This document shows, piece after piece, positions 14,037 through 19,749 of a stretch of 19,749 nucleotides of DNA. This DNA is from JBCCYM01 sp039190005 (lineage in GTDB: Bacteria; Pseudomonadota; Gammaproteobacteria; UBA12402): NCBI GenBank assembly GCA_039190005.1, contig JBCCYM010000032.1:1-19749 (forward strand), given 5' to 3'. Position numbers and translations under genes: made by a program. Position 1 is the first letter of the stretch. Each line of letters starts with the position of its first letter. The notes under the pieces are model-generated. The model saw nothing but the letters and a program-made list of their open reading frames with translations. It ran no database searches and was not told the origin of the DNA.

Positions 14037-14939
14037 ATGGCAAGAGACATATACATTGGTGTTGACGGCGGCGGCACAAAAACAAAATTCCGTGTTGAAG
14101 ACAGTGACGGCAATCTCATTGATGAATGCCGTGGTGGTCCAGCACAAATACGTGTGTCAGTCGCTCAGGCATGGGATTCAATTTATAAAGGATTACATGT
14201 CGTTCTCCCAAGAAATAATCTCGATCTTGATGACAAAAGCACTGATTTTCATATTGGGCTTGGCCTAGCGGGTACTGAATTTAAAGATAGCTGTAAAGAT
14301 TTTTTAAAACGCCCCCACCACTTCAAAACGCTCAGCCTTGAATCAGACGGTTACGCCGCTTGTCTCGGCGCGCATGACTGCGAAAACGGTAGTATGATTA
14401 TTATCGGCACTGGCACGAAAGGTTTACAAATAGAAGATGGCCTCGTCTCAGAAGTTGCCGGTTTTGGTTTTCCGCAAGATGATGTCGGCGGTGGCGCCTG
14501 GTTGGGCTTGCAAGCTGTCTCCATCGCGCTACGTAGTTTTGATGGTCGCGAAAAAACATCGCCCTTTTGCGAAGCGTTAATCCAGCGTTTTGATGGTATT
14601 GAAAACCTGCTCAACTGGAGTATTTCGGCGACATCAACAACCTATGGCACACTCGCGCCCTTAGTTGTTGAATACGCCAACAAACAAGATCCGCACGCCT
14701 TGCAAATATTAAATCATGCCGTTGCCGCCATTGATGAAATCGGCGCGACACTTTACAAAAAACAAAAAGACAAATCAACGCCATTACCTTGTTGTTTATT
14801 TGGTGGACTGGTACCTTTTATTAAACCACTACTCTCCCCCGCCTTACAACAACGTTTAGTTGAACGAAAATATGGGCCCGCCAAAGGCGCCATTTTCATG
14901 GTTAAAAATAAACAGCAAGCTGAGCTAAAGCATAACTAA
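14037..14939 (+). CDS. N-acetylglucosamine kinase, BadF/BcrA-type ATPase fold
   Basis: This 300-residue protein has the ASKHA features of eukaryotic-type GlcNAc kinases and the BadF/BadG/BcrA/BcrD family: DGGGTKTK (10-17), LGLAGTE (75-81), D104 as likely base, IIGTGTKG (122-129), GFPQDDVGGGAWLG (144-157) and FGGLVP (255-260). The probable reaction is GlcNAc + ATP to GlcNAc-6-phosphate, the substrate of the next gene product NagA. It lacks the CxC zinc motif of ROK-type NagK. The ATG at 14037 is preferred over one at 14019, because AGGAA lies 6 nt upstream and the earlier start overlaps pfkA. It starts 8 nt after the pfkA stop. Glucosamine or another sugar amine is a possible alternative substrate. 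Confidence 0.85.
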   Translation: MARDIYIGVDGGGTKTKFRVEDSDGNLIDECRGGPAQIRVSVAQAWDSIYKGLHVVLPRNNLDLDDKSTDFHIGLGLAGTEFKDSCKDFLKRPHHFKTLSLESDGYAACLGAHDCENGSMIIIGTGTKGLQIEDGLVSEVAGFGFPQDDVGGGAWLGLQAVSIALRSFDGREKTSPFCEALIQRFDGIENLLNWSISATSTTYGTLAPLVVEYANKQDPHALQILNHAVAAIDEIGATLYKKQKDKSTPLPCCLFGGLVPFIKPLLSPALQQRLVERKYGPAKGAIFMVKNKQQAELKHN

Positions 14940-14940
14940 T

Positions 14941-16107
14941 ATGACAGACGCCTTGTTTATTACCGGTCTCACCGTTCATGGTGAAAATAACCCGTTTAAA
15001 AACGCGGGCTTACTTATTAAACAAGGTAAAATTGAAAAAATCGTTACGACAGCGCAAGAAAAAATACCTCACGCCCAAACAATAGCGTTCCCCTCTTCTT
15101 GTCATTTAATTCCCGGCATTATTGATTTATTCGCGCACGGCGCTAAAGGCGCTGATGTCATGGATGGCACAGCAGAAGCACTGGAAACGATTACCAGCGC
15201 GCTACCACAAGAAGGCGTCACTTCCATTCTCGCCGCGACCATGACCCAAACCTATGACAAAATCGAACAGGCTATTATCAACGCTAAAAGATTTTCACAA
15301 CAACAGTATACCGGCGCGGAAATTTTAGGTGTTTATCTTGAAGGTCCTTTTTTAGCGCCAAGCAAAGCCGGCGCGCAAGCGCCACATATGATTAAAAAAC
15401 CGGATCTCGCCATATTTGAACACTGGCAAAACTTATCAGATAATTTTATTAAATTAGCAACAGTCGCGCCGGAACAAGAAGGCGCTTTAAACTTTATCGA
15501 ACAAGTACAAAAACAAGGTGTCATTGTCTCAGCCGCGCATACCGACGCCAGTTATGAACAAGGATTAGCGGCCATTGATAAAGGCTGCACCCATGCCACA
15601 CATCTTTTTAATGCCATGAGCGGTTTGAATCATAAAAATCCCGGTATGGCCGCGGCGGCGCTGCTTGATGACCGTGTTTCTGTTGAGCTGATTGTTGATG
15701 GCATCCATTTGCCGGAAGCTAATTTAAAACTAAGCTTAAAATGCAAACCCAAGGATAAAATTCTATTAGTATCTGACGCGATACGTGCTAAATATTTACC
15801 TGATGGCAATTATGAACTGGGTGGACAGCAAATTACTGTTAAAGATAGCATCGCGCGCACAGCCGATGGTGCTTTGGCTGGCAGTCTTTTGAAAATGAAT
15901 GAGGCGATGCGCAATATGCAACGCATGACTGGCTGTGATTTCAGCGATCTCATCCGTTTCGCCTGTGAAAATCCAGCAAAAGAATTAGGCATATTTGCTC
16001 ACAAAGGCTCTATCAAAGTTGGCAAAGATGCCGATTTAACCGTGTTAGATGATAATTTTCAGGTGTTAATGACCATAAAAAATGGTACTATTATTTATCG
16101 TAGATAA
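14941..16107 (+). CDS. nagA: N-acetylglucosamine-6-phosphate deacetylase
   Basis: This 388-residue amidohydrolase removes acetate from GlcNAc-6-phosphate to give GlcN-6-phosphate, in GlcNAc catabolism and peptidoglycan recycling. Recognisable blocks are PGIIDLFAHGAKG (58-70), GVYLEGPFLAPSKAGAQ (130-146) with metal ligand E134, SAAHTDAS (197-204) with H200, THLFNAMSGLNHKNPG (220-235) with H221, and LVSDAI (276-281) with catalytic D279. The first metal motif, HxH in many members, is F64-A-H66, so a single-metal site like that of E. coli NagA is likely. The ATG follows the kinase stop after one base, implying coupled translation. The next enzyme, NagB, is not encoded here. Confidence 0.94.
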   Translation: MTDALFITGLTVHGENNPFKNAGLLIKQGKIEKIVTTAQEKIPHAQTIAFPSSCHLIPGIIDLFAHGAKGADVMDGTAEALETITSALPQEGVTSILAATMTQTYDKIEQAIINAKRFSQQQYTGAEILGVYLEGPFLAPSKAGAQAPHMIKKPDLAIFEHWQNLSDNFIKLATVAPEQEGALNFIEQVQKQGVIVSAAHTDASYEQGLAAIDKGCTHATHLFNAMSGLNHKNPGMAAAALLDDRVSVELIVDGIHLPEANLKLSLKCKPKDKILLVSDAIRAKYLPDGNYELGGQQITVKDSIARTADGALAGSLLKMNEAMRNMQRMTGCDFSDLIRFACENPAKELGIFAHKGSIKVGKDADLTVLDDNFQVLMTIKNGTIIYRR

Positions 16108-16127
16108 TCGATGAAACACGGTTCATC

Positions 16128-19100
16128 ATGGCTAAACAACTTAAATTAAAAAACTATTCATTTACCCAGTTATTCCAAGCGGACGCTCTCAATCAACTTG
16201 ATCAGGATTTTTTGGCTGAACTCAAATTACATCAGCCAGATTTACAACAAGATTTACTTGACTATCGCAATGGTAAAAATTTTTCTCCCATACAAATCAG
16301 TGAGTTATTACTCTCTGTTTCTAAAGAACTTGAACAATTTATTGCTGAACTTTTCTCACTCGAACAAGCTTTGGATAAGCATATTCAGCAACATCACCAC
16401 TATGATCCTATTTTTAGTTTCAAAAAATGGTTTGTCACCCGCCGTGCTAAACGGCGGTTACTCCGTGATGAAGCGCTAGACGATTTTAATGCGCTGGATA
16501 AAGCCATATCAGCAGAAATTGGTGTTATTAGCGACAGCAAAGCCCGAGAGTTACAGATTGCCAATTATGCTAATAAATTACTTGAAGATACTGATACAAA
16601 CTCTGAAAAAATAGAACAATTAACCCAATGGTGTATTCAAGCCATTAAAACAGAAGCGGGACAAATTGCCACACAAGATTGGGTCAGTTTCAAGCTACCG
16701 CAACGCAAAGATTATCAACAATTGATTCCGATAAAAATTGTCGATAACAAGGATTATCAACATCGAGAACATGCCGGTCATTTACGACAACGTGATGGAT
16801 TTTGTTTAACCGATAAACGCATGTCTTTAGCGCAGATTTTAGATGAAACACAGTATTGTGTCTACTGTCATACCAACAATGGTGATTTTTGCGCCAAAGG
16901 TTTTCCGGTAAAAAAAGATGATTTAACTCAAGGATTTAAGAAAAATCCTTTAGACAATCTCTTAGTAGGCTGTCCGTTAGAGGAAAAAATCTCGGAAATG
17001 CAATTATTGAAGCGTGATGGCCATACCATTGCCGCCTTAGCAATGATTATGGCGGATAACCCCATGTGCCCGGCAACCGGACATCGCATCTGCAATGATT
17101 GCATGAAAGCCTGTATTTATCAAAAACAAGACGCGGTGAATACACCACAAATTGAAACCCGTGTACTCACCGATACCTTATCACTGCCCTGGGGTGTGGA
17201 AATCTATGATTTACTCACTCGCTGGAATCCGTTGCGACAGTCACAATATTTACTTAAACCTTATAATGGCTTCAAAGTTATGATTGCCGGCATGGGTCCT
17301 GCCGGCTTTACCCTGGCGCATCATTTACTTATGGAAGGGTTTGCCGTGCTTGGTGTTGACGGCTTAAAAATAGAACCCTTAGCTCAAAATTTGATTGAAA
17401 ATCCGATTTATGATTTTAATACCATCAAAGAAGATTTGGATGAACGTTTAGTCACTGGTTTTGGCGGTGTCACTGAATACGGCATCACTGTGCGTTGGGA
17501 TAAAAACTTTCTTAAACTGATTTATATCACCTTAATGCGCCGACCTTATTTCCAAGTGTTTGGCGACACACGCTTTGGTGGCACCATTAGCATTGCCGAC
17601 GCTTGGACACTTGGTTTTGATCACTTTGTCATCGCTGTCGGCGCCGGATTACCTAAAGCACTCCCTATTCCTGGTAGTCTTGCTTCAGGAATGCGCCAAG
17701 CGAATGATTTTTTGATGGCATTACAACTGACTGGCGTGGCTAAAAAAGACAGTTTATCCAATCTGCAATTACAATTACCGGTGTTGGTTATCGGCAGCGG
17801 TTTAACTGCGGTAGACGCCGCGACTGAAGCGCAAGCGTATTATATTGTCCAAGTGGAAAAAATACTGCAACGCTATGACAATCTAAAAAAAGATTACAGT
17901 GAAGAAGACATCCGACAACAGTTAGGTATTAGATCGCAAGAAATACTGGCAGAATTTCTTCAGCATGGTCAAGCCGTAAAACAAGAACGTGAACGGGCAA
18001 ACGCGGCGGGGGAACAAGCTGATTTTATTAAGCTGATTCGCCAGTGGGGTGGTGTCAGTATTGTGTATCGCCGCGCCATGACTGAATCGCCAGCTTATGT
18101 GACCAATCATGAAGAACTGGCAAAAGCCTTTGAAGAAGGTATTTTTTATATTGAAGGCTTACAGCCACAAGAAGCGATTATTGATGATCAAGGCTGTGTT
18201 AAAGCGATGCGCTTTAAACGTCGTCATCGTGATCAGGATAATGTCTGGCATGATGATGAACAATCCATCACCCTACCCGCTCGCAGTGTGCTGGTTGCTA
18301 CCGGTGCTCAATTGAATGTGGCTTATGAGTTTGAACATCCAGGCGAATTGGAACGCGAGGGCTTTAAATACCAGGGTTATAATTTTGAACTGGGTCACTT
18401 AAAAGCCGCGGCCGATATAGAGCACGTCAAACAAACACCGTTTGGCGCCTTTACCTCTTATCAAAAAGACGGTCATTATGTCAGTTTTATCGGTGACACG
18501 CATCCAGGTTTTCATGGCAGTGTGGTAAAAGCCATCGCTTCAGCAAAACAGACTTATCCCATTATTACTGAACTTTTATTAAAAAGTAATCGCAAAAAAT
18601 TTACCGATGATTACCATAGCTTTGCTCAGCACATCAAGCAACAATTCACGGCGAAATTAATTCATATACAGCGTTGTACCGATGATGTTGTTGAACTTAC
18701 CGTACAAGCGCCAATGGCGGTAAAAAAATGGCAACCAGGACAATTTTTCCGCTTACAAAGTTTTGAAACATTCGCGCCACAACTTCATGGTAAAACACTG
18801 CAAATGGAAGCATTAGCCTTGGTTGGTTTTGATGCGAGCCAACAACACGGCACTATTACATTCATGATACAAGAACGTGGTGTCAGCTCCAAACTCTGCG
18901 CTTATCTTAAAAAAGACACACCTATCTCGCTGATGGGTCCCACTGGTGTCCGTAGCAAAATACCGCAAAACCAAGCGCATATTTTAATTGTTGGCGAACA
19001 ATTAAGTCTAGCTTATGTCAGAGCTGTGGCTAAAGATTTACGTGAAGCGGGCAATACCGTCACCTATCTTGGTAGTTTTGAGCAAGCCCAGGCACTTTAT

Positions 19101-19604
19101 TGCCATGAAGCTATTTTAAACATTACCGATCGTTGTATTTGGGTGACACCCGCATCAGCACAAAAAATAACACCACAACGTCAACAAGATTTTTCTTATA
19201 ATGGTAATATCATTGACGCGCTACTCACTTTTGCCGAGCAAGATACAGAAGAAACCCTACAACATATCAACCGCATTACCGTTATTGGCAACAGTGAATT
19301 ATTACGCCAGTTCCGTCAAGCTCAACAAGAAAAACTGCACGCCTATTTAAAAAAATCACCAAAAACATTCGCGTCTACTTACACACCGATGCAATGTATG
19401 CTCAAAGGGGTCTGCGCCCAGTGCCTGCAATGGCAAATTGATCCTGAAACCGGATTACGCAAAAAAGCCGTATTTGCTTGCTCTTGGCAAGATCAACCTT
19501 TAGAATATATTGATATTGATAACCTTGATCAGCGTTTAGAGCAAAATAACCTCAGTGAGAAACTAAATGATTTGTGGTTTAGGCAGCGATTAAAAGATTA
19601 TTAA
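16128..19604 (+). CDS. NfnB(SudA)/GltD-like and NfnA(SudB)/PyrK-like single-chain iron-sulfur flavoprotein
   Basis: This 1158-residue cytosolic protein combines four parts. Residues 1-200 are charged, mostly helical and unrecognised. Residues about 226-345 carry eight cysteines (C244, C247, C255, C282, C314, C322, C325, C329), enough for two 4Fe-4S clusters as in GltD and NfnB. Residues 381-830 are a GltD-type two-dinucleotide-fold module: FAD loop GMGPAG (388-393), FGGVTEYGI (445-453), VIAVGAGLPKALPIPG, NADP loop VIGSGLTAVDAA (554-565), VYRRAMTESPA (646-656) and VLVATGA. Residues 843-1120 resemble NfnA/PyrK: GQFFRL, GTITFMIQERGVSSKL, LMGPTG and a 2Fe-2S set C1090, C1096, C1099, C1118. The likely role is electron transfer between pyridine nucleotides and ferredoxin or another partner. 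It is 20 nt after nagA with no clear ribosome site. Confidence 0.88.
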   Translation: MAKQLKLKNYSFTQLFQADALNQLDQDFLAELKLHQPDLQQDLLDYRNGKNFSPIQISELLLSVSKELEQFIAELFSLEQALDKHIQQHHHYDPIFSFKKWFVTRRAKRRLLRDEALDDFNALDKAISAEIGVISDSKARELQIANYANKLLEDTDTNSEKIEQLTQWCIQAIKTEAGQIATQDWVSFKLPQRKDYQQLIPIKIVDNKDYQHREHAGHLRQRDGFCLTDKRMSLAQILDETQYCVYCHTNNGDFCAKGFPVKKDDLTQGFKKNPLDNLLVGCPLEEKISEMQLLKRDGHTIAALAMIMADNPMCPATGHRICNDCMKACIYQKQDAVNTPQIETRVLTDTLSLPWGVEIYDLLTRWNPLRQSQYLLKPYNGFKVMIAGMGPAGFTLAHHLLMEGFAVLGVDGLKIEPLAQNLIENPIYDFNTIKEDLDERLVTGFGGVTEYGITVRWDKNFLKLIYITLMRRPYFQVFGDTRFGGTISIADAWTLGFDHFVIAVGAGLPKALPIPGSLASGMRQANDFLMALQLTGVAKKDSLSNLQLQLPVLVIGSGLTAVDAATEAQAYYIVQVEKILQRYDNLKKDYSEEDIRQQLGIRSQEILAEFLQHGQAVKQERERANAAGEQADFIKLIRQWGGVSIVYRRAMTESPAYVTNHEELAKAFEEGIFYIEGLQPQEAIIDDQGCVKAMRFKRRHRDQDNVWHDDEQSITLPARSVLVATGAQLNVAYEFEHPGELEREGFKYQGYNFELGHLKAAADIEHVKQTPFGAFTSYQKDGHYVSFIGDTHPGFHGSVVKAIASAKQTYPIITELLLKSNRKKFTDDYHSFAQHIKQQFTAKLIHIQRCTDDVVELTVQAPMAVKKWQPGQFFRLQSFETFAPQLHGKTLQMEALALVGFDASQQHGTITFMIQERGVSSKLCAYLKKDTPISLMGPTGVRSKIPQNQAHILIVGEQLSLAYVRAVAKDLREAGNTVTYLGSFEQAQALYCHEAILNITDRCIWVTPASAQKITPQRQQDFSYNGNIIDALLTFAEQDTEETLQHINRITVIGNSELLRQFRQAQQEKLHAYLKKSPKTFASTYTPMQCMLKGVCAQCLQWQIDPETGLRKKAVFACSWQDQPLEYIDIDNLDQRLEQNNLSEKLNDLWFRQRLKDY

Positions 19605-19629
19605 ATATAGCAAACAAGTAAAATAAATA

Positions 19630-19749
19630 ATGCCAAATAAGTATAATAAAAAAATAAGCAGATCCTCTTTAATAAATTTAATTCAACATGCAGTTATTAC
19701 TTGCAAATCCGAATATTCTAGAGACAATTTTCCACTATATTTATTTAAA
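19630..19749 (+). CDS. possible start of a further gene, cut by window edge
   Basis: An ATG at 19630 opens a frame that stays open for all 40 remaining codons (MPNKYNKKISRSSLINLIQH onward). The stretch is AT-rich, has no clear ribosome site, and the product is basic and unrecognised. It may be the 5' end of a real gene or simply chance in a short piece. Nothing else is seen in 19605-19749, including no clear terminator for the operon. Confidence 0.3.
   Translation, partial: MPNKYNKKISRSSLINLIQHAVITCKSEYSRDNFPLYLFK

Noticed and set aside
13674..14147. 157-codon open frame on the minus strand
   Set aside because: It runs antisense across the pfkA-kinase junction, is rich in Cys, Thr and Val without motif structure, and both sense genes are well supported.
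14037..14939. ROK-family NagK or glucokinase
   Set aside because: The zinc CxC motif and ROK signature are absent; the GTGTKG and GFPQDDVGGGAW blocks fit the BadF/eukaryotic NAGK type.
16128..19604. Glutamate synthase small subunit (GltD) or dihydropyrimidine dehydrogenase
   Set aside because: Only the middle module is GltD-like; there is no gltB neighbour, no dihydroorotate-dehydrogenase-type barrel, and the C-terminal half is NfnA/PyrK-like.

Overview
The window reads as chromosomal DNA of a moderately AT-rich gammaproteobacterium. Protein-level resemblance (type III pantothenate kinase, the TetA-like and Bcr-type MFS carriers, glutathione synthetase, class I tRNA synthetases) points to the Legionella/Coxiella/Berkiella side of the class. 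That placement is from memory of the families, not from a search. Coding density is high, and the few gaps are filled by short palindromic repeats.

Positions 1-4091 lie on the minus strand, apart from repeats. They hold an mlaE(STAS fusion)-mlaF-mlaD phospholipid-transport operon whose mlaD runs off the left edge, gshB (glutathione synthetase), and a Pro(TGG)-Arg(TCT)-His(GTG) tRNA operon with a near-consensus promoter. The gltX-cysS synthetase operon (4148-6960, minus) lies upstream of the tRNAs. Facing away from gltX is a small plus-strand unit of a polytopic membrane protein and lpxH (lipid A). Both divergent genes lack a Shine-Dalgarno sequence and appear to start almost at the predicted transcription start. 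Next comes an MFS carrier-coaX operon (minus), a 92-residue conserved-looking small protein (minus) and a Bcr/CflA-type MFS carrier (minus).

The right third (13057-19604, plus) is a tight four-gene operon: pfkA, a BadF-type N-acetylglucosamine kinase, nagA and an 1158-residue iron-sulfur flavoprotein. The first three feed GlcNAc towards glycolysis through GlcNAc-6-P and GlcN-6-P, then fructose-6-P to fructose-1,6-bisphosphate; the deaminase nagB that should link them is not in the window. The fourth gene is the most unusual. It joins, in one chain, a GltD/NfnB(SudA)-like half with eight cysteines placed for two 4Fe-4S clusters and an NfnA(SudB)/PyrK-like half with a C-terminal 2Fe-2S cysteine set, plus an unrecognised N-terminal region of about 200 residues. 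It resembles a single-chain version of the two-subunit NfnAB transhydrogenase, with a degenerate nucleotide-binding loop in its last domain.

Two repeat families occupy the gaps. Family A is an ATTCCCGC/GCGGGAAT palindrome, often in facing pairs. Family B is a unit of about 110 bp with a TTCGACAAGCTCAG/CTGAGCTTGTCGAA inverted repeat, tandemly duplicated after lpxH and present again before the second MFS gene, where it supplies that gene's last codons and stop. In two places a family A palindrome is split at its apex by a different palindrome or by a piece of family B.
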